A stretch of 64,000 nucleotides of DNA from Streptacidiphilus albus JL83 (GTDB lineage: Bacteria > Actinomycetota > Actinomycetes > Streptomycetales > Streptomycetaceae), in the NCBI RefSeq assembly GCF_000744705.1, contig NZ_JQML01000001.1, positions 2,170,001-2,234,000 on the forward strand. The letters are read 5' to 3'. A program made the translations under genes and the position numbers. Positions within the stretch are counted from its first letter, which is position 1. Each line of letters begins with the position of its first letter. Below the pieces are notes generated by a model, which worked only from the letters and a program-made list of their open reading frames with translations, was not told where the DNA came from and did no database searches. Below are positions 57,122-64,000 of the stretch, one piece after another.

Positions 57122-57730
57122 TCAGGGGCGACTCGCGTTGATCGACGATCTTGGCCAGCCCGGTGCCAGCAGCCGCCCGCCCGACAACGCCGACGCCACC
57201 TGCCACGGCGACAAGGCGACCATCTCCGGCCACCTGGCGGTGACCGCGCCCGCCGCAGCAAGCACCGCCGCGACCCCGTCCGCGAACAGCGCGCCCCTCG
57301 GATCGGGCAGCACCGGATCCGAAGGCGCGACCTGCACCAACAGCACTGTGAACACCTCACGCACCACCCCGGCCCGGCCGGCGAACCGGCGCAACCAGCC
57401 CCGCACCGTCTGATCGGGAAGCCCCAGCCCGGCCGCGATCACCCGATGCCCGCTCCCAGCCGCCCGCGCCACCAGCGCCGCCCCGATCACCACCGCCGCG
57501 TCAGCACGCCGAAGCAGCACCGTGACCGGCAGCAACACATGCGTAGCCCCGCACTGCGGGCAGCGCGACCGACGCGGCCTCAACTCCAGCCGCAGCCCCC
57601 GCAGATCCCGCACCGACCGCCGCCCGGACCAACCCCACGGACGCAGCCCCGCACCGCACCCCGGACACGCGATCCGGCCCGCCGACAACCGCATCTCGAC
57701 CCGAACCGGCGATACCTCTACCGTGACCAC
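57122..57730 (-). CDS. DUF6431-type zinc-ribbon protein of the transposon
   Basis: A 202-residue protein with two CxxC pairs (IACPGCGAGLRPWGW and SRCPQCGATHVLLP), a zinc ribbon, followed by a helix-turn-helix (VIAAGLGLPDQTVRGWLRRF). The layout is that of DUF6431 proteins, which accompany integrase/ATPase elements in actinobacteria. It may bind element ends or target DNA. The GTG at 57730 has GGAGG upstream. It is upstream of the integrase gene on the same strand, separated by about 70 bases. Confidence 0.8.
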   Translation of the reverse strand: MVTVEVSPVRVEMRLSAGRIACPGCGAGLRPWGWSGRRSVRDLRGLRLELRPRRSRCPQCGATHVLLPVTVLLRRADAAVVIGAALVARAAGSGHRVIAAGLGLPDQTVRGWLRRFAGRAGVVREVFTVLLVQVAPSDPVLPDPRGALFADGVAAVLAAAGAVTARWPEMVALSPWQVASALSGGRLLAPGWPRSSINASRP

Positions 57731-57867
57731 AGCGCCTCCGAGCGCGATGCGGCCCTCCCGGACTACTCGGCCAAGAGATCACCGGGAGGGCCGCGCCCAT
57801 GTTCAACCATGAGCACGCTGTCGCCGCACACGACGAAGGGCAACCCCCCCGGGCTGCCCTCTCCCAC

Positions 57868-57926
57868 ATCACCACGACCCTGACGCGAACCCGCTCACCC
57901 ATCACCACAACGAACGTCGCTCAACA
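57868..57926. repeat. right end of the transposon with an internal TIR-like copy
   Basis: The perfect 27-bp TIR is 57900-57926. Just inside it, 57868-57899 holds a degenerate direct copy (CATCACCACGACC...GCGAACCCGCTCACC), suggesting two transposase-binding sites as in other integrase-type elements. Confidence 0.7.
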
Positions 57927-57934
57927 GCCATGGC

Positions 57935-58199
57935 GCTGATCTACACCTACCGGTCGCGGTTTCTGCACGCCGGCGCGCCGTTCCCCGTCGCGATGTCGCA
58001 GACCATCCTGTACCGGGACGACGACGGGGTGCTGCCCGAGTGCCCGGACCGCAGCACCGGACACGCGGCCCAGGACTCCAACTGGGCGCCGAGCGCGATT
58101 CCGATGCACCTATGGGTCTTCGCCTACATCACCCGTGCGGCGCTGATCAGCTGGTGGCGCGAGCGCGCGAACGGTGGGCATGGCACCACCCTGGTGTAG
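57935..58199 (+). pseudogene. 3' part of the accessory gene split by the transposon
   Basis: The last 88 codons of the gene begun at 53502. Joined in frame, KAMA continues LIYTYRSRFLHAGAPFPVAM and ends ANGGHGTTLV, giving a 407-residue product. The helical segment IPMHLWVFAYITRAALISWW could pack on or in a membrane. The separate ATG at 57930 lies within the target duplication and probably is not used. Confidence 0.75.
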
Positions 58200-58374
58200 C
58201 GACAGTACTTGCCGGACGTGGCCCAAGCGCTACGGCTGGTGCGCGACGGTGGCAGCACACGGCTGCGAAACTTCCACGAAGATCATCTCGGCGGCGGGCA
58301 GCCGGACGGGCTCGGCACCGTCGACAAGTTGACGCGATCTGGTCACTCCACCCTGCGCCCCCTACCGTCGTCAC

Positions 58375-58845
58375 ATGACGTGGACACCGCTCCTCGCGAC
58401 GCTCCTTGGTGCTGTTATCGCCCTCAGCACAGCAGTCCTGGTCGAACGGCGACGGGAACACCGCGAGGATCGCGTGGAGCGCTGGAAGACCAAGCGGGAG
58501 GTGTACGGGAGGTAGCTCGCTGCCCACGCCGAGACGCGCACGCAGCTGAGGATGCTGTCCCTTGCCGCAGGACTGACCGATGAGGACAGGAAGAACCGGG
58601 CATTCGGCGCCTACGCGGCCTGCTACGCGGCGCGATACGAGCTGGCGGTATTGGCCCCTCAATCGGTGCTGACGCCGGCGAACGAGTTCGACAGATATGC
58701 GCGGGAGTTTCGCGACCTGGTGGTGGACGGTAGGAACATGCACTCTGCGGCCGGGGAGCCGCCGCGGATGCAGAACTATCTCAAAGCAATGGACCTCGTC
58801 CACCTGGCGATGCGCATCGACCTCGGCGCAGATGAGAGCAACTGA
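58375..58845 (+). pseudogene. small membrane-anchored hypothetical gene with a premature TAG
   Basis: The frame from ATG 58375 encodes one N-terminal membrane helix (LLATLLGAVIALSTAVLV), a basic ERRREHREDRVERWKTKREVY segment, then TAG at 58513-58515, and continues open for a further 110 codons (SLAAGLTDEDRKNRAFGAYA and so on) to a stop at 58845. Homologous Streptomyces proteins of this type have a Tyr or similar residue at the stop, so a single substitution has probably broken it. The rest could be made from ATG 58552, but would lack the anchor. The function is unknown. Confidence 0.75.
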
Positions 58846-59182
58846 AGGCGGACACCGTCCGCAAGATCATCTCCCTCGGGGGATACCCCGGGCAAACCAA
58901 GCACGGGAACCCTGGGCAGGTAGCGCACTGATCCGCAACAGGGTTCCCCCTGATCACCACAGAGATCAGGACATCGAGCGGTTTGGCGAGCAAAGTACGA
59001 GCCTCGTGTGACTGGTCGAGATAGATGTCACCGATTCGGAGACTGAGCTGGGCTTTCGTAGTGCAGTCGTCGCGCTTCTTGTCACCAGATGGTCGGGTTT
59101 GTTGTCACCTGCTCCAACTCTTCATCCTGGCTGTCACCCAGTGGGCGGCGATTCCACTGCACGAAGAGGTTCCACCGGGCGG
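58846..59182. other. 337-base stretch with no recognisable gene
   Basis: Lower GC than the core and no frame with convincing codon bias. I see no repeats, RNA genes or clear promoters. Confidence 0.5.
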
Positions 59183-59428
59183 TCAGAAACTCCAGCTGTA
59201 GAGGCCACCGCCCGTGCTCACCGCGGACGCCGCGAGCCGGGCAACTCCCTGCAGAACCGCACGTAGATCATCGTCGGTCATATCGTCTCTGTCAGCAGAC
59301 GAGAGCCTCACGGTCCAGCGACCGGCAAGCCCTTCCAGCTCGGTGGAGCTAGCGGTGGCCAACGCCCGGGTCAAGCGCTGCGGCAGAGCAAACACCTCAA
59401 CGCCATCGTTCAAGGGCGGAGTGACCCA
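59183..59428 (-). pseudogene. C-terminal fragment of a hypothetical protein
   Basis: An 81-residue reading WVTPPLNDGVEVFALPQRLT then LEGLAGRWTVRLSSADRDDM and ending STGGGLYSWSF has good coding character, but the sequence before it belongs to a different gene remnant in another frame. It appears to be the end of a small Streptomyces hypothetical protein joined by deletion to the phosphatase fragment. An artificial start exists at 59500. Confidence 0.5.
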
Positions 59429-59451
59429 CTCCGGCCACGGCCGCCACCTGG

Positions 59452-59538
59452 GGTGAGCGGCAGGTCGGTGTAGCCGGCGTGGCGACCGTCCCTGCTCCAT
59501 TCGGTCTGGCTGTGATGCACCAGGATCACGTCGCCCAT
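59452..59538 (-). pseudogene. N-terminal fragment of a histidine phosphatase (phosphoglycerate mutase-like)
   Basis: From ATG 59538 the frame reads MGDVILVHHSQTEWSRDGRH then AGYTDLPLTP, clearly the start of the histidine phosphatase superfamily (normally RHGQTEWS). Here RHG has become HHS, losing the catalytic Arg, and similarity ends near 59452. The ATG overlaps the stop of the alkD fragment (TGATG), preserving an old operon arrangement. Confidence 0.75.
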
Positions 59539-59726
59539 CAGCTTTTCTTCCTTTTCTTCTTGTTCTTCGCCTTCTCCGGTTCCGGGCCGCGCTTGCGTGC
59601 CTCGCTTACCGAGAGCGGCGACAGTCGTCCCCGCTCCCGGTCGATGTAGGCGTGGACGGCGAGCGGGTCGGTCTTGGCGTACTGCCGCAGCGCCCAGCCG
59701 ATCGCCTTCCGAATGAAGAAGTCCTC
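59538..59726 (-). pseudogene. C-terminal fragment of a DNA alkylation repair gene (alkD family)
   Basis: Sixty-two residues beginning EDFFIRKAIGWALRQYAKTD and containing RLSPLSVSEARK match the HEAT-repeat end of AlkD-type glycosylases, which remove alkylated purines. The tail is Lys-rich (KKKRKKS). The 5' part was removed by the IS701-like element that abuts at 59727; I could not find it on the other side of the element. Confidence 0.78.
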
Positions 59727-61210
59727 GTCACGGCAGCTGTAGATCGTGATCTCGGTGGTGTTGCTCCTGGTCAGCGAGGCCGGGGCCGTCTGCGGGCATG
59801 AGGACAGCCGCCGCGATCATGACGAGATGTGACTCAACATCAGTACGCGGCGGCTGCCGCGCCGACGATAGCGCATGACTGGCACCGTGAGCTCTTCGAG
59901 GACCTCATGGGCGCTGTGGCCAGCGGTTTTCCCCGCCGGGAGACGCGTTCGACGTTCCGCCAGCTCGCCGAGGGGCTGCTGATGGAACTGGAGAACGTCA
60001 ACTGCTGGACCCTGGCCGAGGCGATCGGCCACAGCGGCCCACACCGCCTGCAGCACCTGCTCTCCCGCGCGAGCTGGGACGACGAAGCGGTGCTGGACGC
60101 GGCCGCCGCCTGGGCCGTCGCCGCGCTGGACGACGGCGACGCGGTGCTGATCGCGGACGAGACCGGCGACGCGAAGTCCTCCACCGACGCGGTCGGCGCC
60201 GCCCACCAGTACTCCGGCTCGCTCGGCGGGATCGGCCTGTGCCAGGTCGCCGTCCACCTCACCTACGCCACCAGCCGCGGCCACACCATCGTCGACCGCG
60301 TCCACTACCTCGGCCGTCAGTGGGCCGCCGACGAGGAGCGTCGCGAACACACGGGCGTGCCAGAGGAGTTGATGTTCGCAACCAAGACCGCCCAGGCCCA
60401 GGCCATGCTGGAGAAGGCGCACGCCGCCGGGGTCCGCGCGAGCTTCTTCGCCGGGGACGAGGTCTACGGCGCCAAGGCCCTGCGGACCACCTGCCGCCGG
60501 CTCGGCCTCGGCTACGCAGTCGCGGTCCGCAGCAGCCACCACCTCACCCTGCCCTCGGGCGCCAGGCTGTCCGCCGCCAAGGCGAAAGCCCTGGTCCCCA
60601 AGGGGGCCTGGCAGCGGATGCGCACCGGAACCGGCAGCAAGGGCGCACGCGACTACGACTGGGCCATGCTCGACGTCCACCCCGACGACACCCCCGCCGA
60701 CCACGCGGAAGGCGGGGTCTCGGTGCTGCTGGCCCGCCGCCACCGCTACACCGGAACCGTCTCCTACTACCGTTGCTGGAGCCCGATACCGGCGAGCCTG
60801 GCGCGGCTGGTGGGCATCGTGTGCCTGCGCTGGAAGATCGAGGAAGACTTCCAAGCCGCGAAGAACACCGTCGGCCTGGACAAAGGCCAGGTCACCACCT
60901 GGACCAGCTGGCACCGCTGGTCCACCGCCGCCCTGGTCGCCTACGCATTCCTCGCCGTCGCCACCGCCCTCGAAGCAGGCGAACCCACACCCGCCGGGCT
61001 CGAGCTGGTCCCACTCAGCAGCTTCGAACTCCTGCGCCTGCTCCGGCTACTGATCCTCCCCACGCCCCGCCGGGACGCCGGCCACGTCCTGCGCTGGTCC
61101 GCCTGGCGACGCCGCCACCAACACCGCGCCCGCGCCTGCCACCAACGCTGGCACGCCTACGCCGACAGCACCCCATGAACCCAAAGATCACGATCTACAG
61201 CTGCCGTGAC
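59727..61210. mobile_element. IS701-like insertion sequence with 26-bp perfect inverted repeats
   Basis: GTCACGGCAGCTGTAGATCG... at 59727-59752 and its exact complement at 61185-61210 enclose one transposase gene. The element cuts the alkD remnant. No direct target duplication is visible (left flank CCTC, right flank TGCT), so the two flanks may come from different insertions or a deletion followed entry. Confidence 0.85.
59829..61178 (+). CDS. IS701-family DDE transposase
   Basis: A 449-residue transposase: HDWHRELFEDLMGAVASGFP start, first catalytic Asp in DAVLIADETGDAKSS, second in SFFAGDEVYGAK, Glu in CLRWKIEEDFQAAKNTVGLD (the IS4/IS701 YREK-like region). Length and motifs are full, so the enzyme may be active. 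It spans nearly the whole element between the inverted repeats. Confidence 0.93.
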   Translation: MTQHQYAAAAAPTIAHDWHRELFEDLMGAVASGFPRRETRSTFRQLAEGLLMELENVNCWTLAEAIGHSGPHRLQHLLSRASWDDEAVLDAAAAWAVAALDDGDAVLIADETGDAKSSTDAVGAAHQYSGSLGGIGLCQVAVHLTYATSRGHTIVDRVHYLGRQWAADEERREHTGVPEELMFATKTAQAQAMLEKAHAAGVRASFFAGDEVYGAKALRTTCRRLGLGYAVAVRSSHHLTLPSGARLSAAKAKALVPKGAWQRMRTGTGSKGARDYDWAMLDVHPDDTPADHAEGGVSVLLARRHRYTGTVSYYRCWSPIPASLARLVGIVCLRWKIEEDFQAAKNTVGLDKGQVTTWTSWHRWSTAALVAYAFLAVATALEAGEPTPAGLELVPLSSFELLRLLRLLILPTPRRDAGHVLRWSAWRRRHQHRARACHQRWHAYADSTP

Positions 61211-61625
61211 TGCTACAGATCGTGGTGCTGCGAAGCCGCTTCTTGGTCACGCGACCTGTAGCCGTTCACGGGTTGGCCAGGGCCGGACCGGGGCGTCACG
61301 AATCTGCCCCAACAAGCTCAACGAGCCGCTGGCAGCACGGTTACGCCTGTTGAAGCATCCGCGGGAACTCACTACGGCGGGAGTCTGGGACTACGGCCCT
61401 GATGGCACCCGATCGGGTGATGACACTTGCACGCTACGTATTCGGATCAATAGATTGATGGCGGGTCGAGTGGAACCCTCCTCGTGTGCCTTGCCGGATC
61501 AGCGGCACAGCGTGTGGAAATAGGCGTCGTGCCGTCCCTCGCTTCAACTTCGCCCCCCGACACGCACATGGTCTTCCTGTGCTTCTTCGATCGCGTGAGA
61601 TCCGGCCTCGCCATCGGGAGCGATC
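61211..61625. other. 415-base stretch with no convincing gene
   Basis: Short frames exist but without consistent codon bias. TGCTACAGATCGTGG next to the IS end partly mirrors its terminal repeat. Nothing else is recognised. Confidence 0.45.
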
Positions 61626-62729
61626 ATGAGCTTTCAGGATGTGGTGGAACTCCGCCGCCGGTACACCGGCGAGACTGCGGCAGGCGCCGCCCAGGAAATC
61701 CGGAGACTTGCCAGGACCAGCGCCATCATCCCGGCAGCCGAAGGCATTCAGCAGAGGCTGGAATCCGAGGTCATGCGTTGCCTGCTCGACTACCCCAGCA
61801 CCTACACAACTCGTCCGCTGCGTGTCGAACGCGTCGTCCCGAGGCCGGATACGCTCATTGTCCGATTCGCCGCTGACAACGATCCGGACGGACTGACCGA
61901 CCAACTGGCGTGGGGCCTGTTCCCCACCGGAGGGCGAGACGACATGAGAGGTGTACCCGGCCTGCGTCTCCAGACAGCCGCGCACGACCGCTTGGACGTC
62001 ATGCTCCTGGGAACCTCGGCGCGAATCCGGCTGGAGGGCGTCCCGACGCGCTCATGGCGAGAGATCGAAAGGGTGCGAAGCGCACGCGCACGCGCCAGCA
62101 ACGAACCCCTGGCAATGCGTCACCCCACTCTGACACCGAACGAATCCGCCTACCTGAACGAGCACGCCAAGTACATCAGCCATGGTCATTCAGCCGCCCC
62201 ATTGGGCAGTGCGTTGCTGCGCCGCCTCATGATCTTCCGGAGCGCGGCGCACTGGCACGACATGGCCGGCTACCACAAGCACTCAACCACTTTTGCGTTC
62301 CGCATGACGTTCACCCGCGCCAGCATCGAACCCCACCAAGCTCTGCTCCAAGCGCTCAGCGACCCACGATGTGGCATTCCCCTCACACTCCGGACTGACG
62401 CTTGCCACTGCCAGTGGGGGTATGACGAGTGCAGGCTCTACCTCGAAGCGGATGGATGCGGGGACGGCCGGGTCGAACTGCAATTCCACACGATCAGTGA
62501 CTGCCACATCCCCGCCGCAGTAGAGGTACTGCGATTCTCCGGTTCGCCGTGCGCGCACATCGTGCAATACCTACCCCCGCCGACAACTGCGTCGCGTTGT
62601 GACCACCCAGCCGACTACCACGGAGGGACCATCCGATTCCTCCAGAAGCTGGCGAGAGGTCGCCGGGTGGAGCGCGAGAGCGTACAAGATCCGGTTGACG
62701 GCTCCTACGCGGGGAGTGCGGACAGCTGA
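61626..62729 (+). CDS. hypothetical protein of the accessory island (367 aa)
   Basis: A 367-residue soluble protein from ATG 61626; GGGAGC lies about 8 bases upstream. GC at third positions is lower than in the core (about two thirds), a sign of transfer. It has an Arg-rich helical N-terminus (VVELRRRYTGETAAGAAQEI), several Cys/His residues in the C-terminal third (TDACHCQWGYDECRLYLEAD, ISDCHIPA, SRCDHPADYHGG) and no fold that I recognise. A hairpin follows it. Function unknown. Confidence 0.6.
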   Translation: MSFQDVVELRRRYTGETAAGAAQEIRRLARTSAIIPAAEGIQQRLESEVMRCLLDYPSTYTTRPLRVERVVPRPDTLIVRFAADNDPDGLTDQLAWGLFPTGGRDDMRGVPGLRLQTAAHDRLDVMLLGTSARIRLEGVPTRSWREIERVRSARARASNEPLAMRHPTLTPNESAYLNEHAKYISHGHSAAPLGSALLRRLMIFRSAAHWHDMAGYHKHSTTFAFRMTFTRASIEPHQALLQALSDPRCGIPLTLRTDACHCQWGYDECRLYLEADGCGDGRVELQFHTISDCHIPAAVEVLRFSGSPCAHIVQYLPPPTTASRCDHPADYHGGTIRFLQKLARGRRVERESVQDPVDGSYAGSADS

Positions 62730-62771
62730 GTGTCGGCAATGAGTGAACCGTATTCACCCGTCGCCGACACT
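62729..62771 (+). terminator. 9-bp hairpin after the 367-aa gene
   Basis: AGTGTCGGC and GCCGACACT pair perfectly, with inner GTGAA/TTCAC pairing; it starts on the stop codon. Confidence 0.7.
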
Positions 62772-62844
62772 GAGCACACTTGATCGCTGGGGTGCGAGCG
62801 AGCGGCAGCCTCAGCTCAGTTCCCGAACTCACTGCTCTCACGAG

Positions 62845-63171
62845 TCAGGTCGCGCCAGGTGGCTGTGATGGTGGTGATCCGGTCTCGCTGGAGGGTGTCA
62901 AAGATGCGCTTCCACCAGCTGCCTGATGGAGCTGCATAAGTGCCTGGACTTGATCCTTGGGTTCAGCGATCCTGCCGATAGCCAGCAATGCCGCCCGTTG
63001 CACCTGACGCTGATCTCGAATCCTCAGCCAAGCACGCATCTCGGAGCTGAGCGGGACCGCCAGACCTACGAGGAGGGCGGCAGTCAGCGCGACCCACCAT
63101 GGCACCCCGGCAAGGGCGGCGGGCAACCCCACGGCTCCTGCAACGAGGGGGGATTTGATGATCTGGCTCAC
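62845..63171 (-). CDS. small membrane protein, hypothetical (108 aa)
   Basis: A 108-residue protein from GTG 63171 (GGAAGGG seven bases upstream): SQIIKSPLVAGAVGLPAALAG is followed by one or two membrane helices (VPWWVALTAALLVGLAVPL), then a charged cytosolic helix (MRAWLRIRDQRQVQRAALLA) and a Ser/Pro tail. Such small membrane proteins are frequent in Streptomyces integrative elements and phages. The function is unknown. A longer start at 63201 is possible. Confidence 0.6.
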   Translation of the reverse strand: MSQIIKSPLVAGAVGLPAALAGVPWWVALTAALLVGLAVPLSSEMRAWLRIRDQRQVQRAALLAIGRIAEPKDQVQALMQLHQAAGGSASLTPSSETGSPPSQPPGAT

Positions 63172-63478
63172 AGCCAGGCCCTTCCGGCAAGGAACGGCCA
63201 TGCCGCTCCTTGCCCAGACGTGCCGGAGACCGGCCAGCGGGAAGTGGAGCGGCCCACGAGGGCCAGTGAAAGGAAGTCTGAGTCGTTGCGCCGTGAACCC
63301 CGACCGATGAATGTGGCCGGGTTCAGAATCAGGGCAGGCTGAAGCTTCCTCAGAGATCCAAGAGGGCCGGATTTCAGAGGATTTAGATCAGTATTTCTTC
63401 TCGTTGTGGAGAAGCTGGAGCTTCGGGGCGGAGGTGCAATTCGGCCTGTTTTTGGGTATCCCGAGGAATTAAGCTGTC
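63172..63478. other. 307-base stretch with no recognisable gene
   Basis: A/T-richer than the rest, especially 63340-63480, and likely contains promoters for the minus-strand small membrane gene. No repeats or RNA genes are seen. Confidence 0.4.
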
Positions 63479-63796
63479 CTAGTAAGACGAACTAGGATTG
63501 CTTTTCCATTCAAAAACATAAAGCCGATCCATGAACCTCTGACGCCCTCCAATCGCAATCCGCAGTATGGCTACATCATCCGGATCAAGCCGGACCACCC
63601 GCCAGTGTGGCGCAAGGGGCAGCATGGGGGCAAGTTGCTGATCGGAGGTCAACTTACGGACCGTTGGCGCTTGATCGGGATGTCGGGTGCTGGGCTGACG
63701 GGCTGACCGTCCGCATAGTGGCAACTCCCCGAATGATCCTGTGGCAGGCAGCTGGATCGGGACTCTGGCTGATCGCCGGAAGTTGCACAGCGGCAT
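63479..63796 (-). CDS. doubtful small ORF (105 aa)
   Basis: The C-terminal half (LPLAPHWRVVRLDPDDVAIL then RIAIGGRQRFMDRLYVFEWK) looks coding, but the first 50 residues are compositionally random. It may be the end of a decayed gene. No function. Confidence 0.3.
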   Translation of the reverse strand: MPLCNFRRSARVPIQLPATGSFGELPLCGRSARQPSTRHPDQAPTVRKLTSDQQLAPMLPLAPHWRVVRLDPDDVAILRIAIGGRQRFMDRLYVFEWKSNPSSSY

Positions 63797-64000
63797 CCGG
63801 GCGGGACGCTGGTGACGCAGTCCTTGGTGGGCTGATCAGTGGTGCGTCCGCCGGGATGACGCAGAGTGGGCGACGTGGCGCGGTTGCTAGGTCGGAGGTG
63901 TCAGTGGAGAAGGTAGTGAAGCACCAAGTCTGCGAGGGAGCGAGTAACGCCGGCACATGCACCACGCACAGCGGCGGCGAACAGCACTTGGCGTCCCTGG

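Noticed and set aside
61206..61523. 105-codon plus-strand frame after the IS element
   Set aside because: Begins inside the inverted repeat and lacks codon bias; only the tail looks weakly coding.
63654..63965. 103-codon minus-strand frame near the window end
   Set aside because: Composition is random, no ribosome-binding site, overlaps another doubtful frame.

Overview
This is a high-GC (about 70%) actinobacterial chromosome segment, most likely from Streptomycetaceae (Streptomyces, Kitasatospora or Streptacidiphilus). The evidence is strong third-position G/C bias, frequent GTG starts, and a gene order I recognise from the S. coelicolor core chromosome running from the cytochrome oxidase cta genes to glnA. 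No database search was possible, so synteny statements rest on memory.

Layout. 1-5502: an FMN-reductase/MFS pair, an MFS protein carrying a TetR-type ligand-binding tail, and a lipoprotein L,D-transpeptidase. 5702-8726: cytochrome aa3 oxidase genes ctaC-ctaD-ctaF, start/stop overlapped. 9061-13091: a cysteine desulfurase-TusA fusion, a PfkB sugar/nucleoside kinase, small proteins and an IscA/ErpA-type Fe-S carrier. 13313-23673: housekeeping and small-regulator genes (PLP decarboxylase, Uma2-type protein, Lrp, LtrA, quinolinate synthase NadA, PspA with PspAA, DUF3043, methyltransferase, aldo/keto reductase). 24375-26948: the cobalamin nucleotide-loop genes cobU-cobT-cobS. 27148-32235: leucyl aminopeptidase, dihydrolipoyl dehydrogenase and the E2 acyltransferase, the last broken by three one-base gaps in its Ala/Pro linkers. 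39009-52423: more core genes ending in lipB, lipA, DUF4191, RDD and glnA. The lipoate theme (lpd, E2, lipB, lipA) is spread through this block.

The most interesting part is an accessory operon inside the core at 32394-38802. It encodes an LCAT-type alpha/beta hydrolase whose 3' end overlaps a 1681-residue protein with an N-terminal caspase-like protease domain, a STAND/NACHT-type NTPase and 13 consecutive TPR-like repeats of exactly 46 residues. The architecture resembles bacterial conflict or programmed-cell-death systems (sensor repeats, switch NTPase, protease and lipase effectors). I do not know whether this exact pair has been described.

From 52424 to the end the window is an eroded island beside glnA. 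It holds hypothetical genes, a complete 3466-bp transposon (DDE integrase, small protein, ExeA-like ATPase, DUF6431 protein) with 27-bp perfect terminal inverted repeats and an 8-bp target duplication that splits a gene rebuildable in frame, a gene with a nonsense codon, remnants of alkD and a histidine-phosphatase gene, and an IS701-like element.

Regulatory elements read directly include two GlnR boxes before glnA, a perfect 14-bp inverted repeat over the -35 of an AKR/TetR operon, an inverted repeat before nadA, and several strong hairpin terminators between convergent genes.
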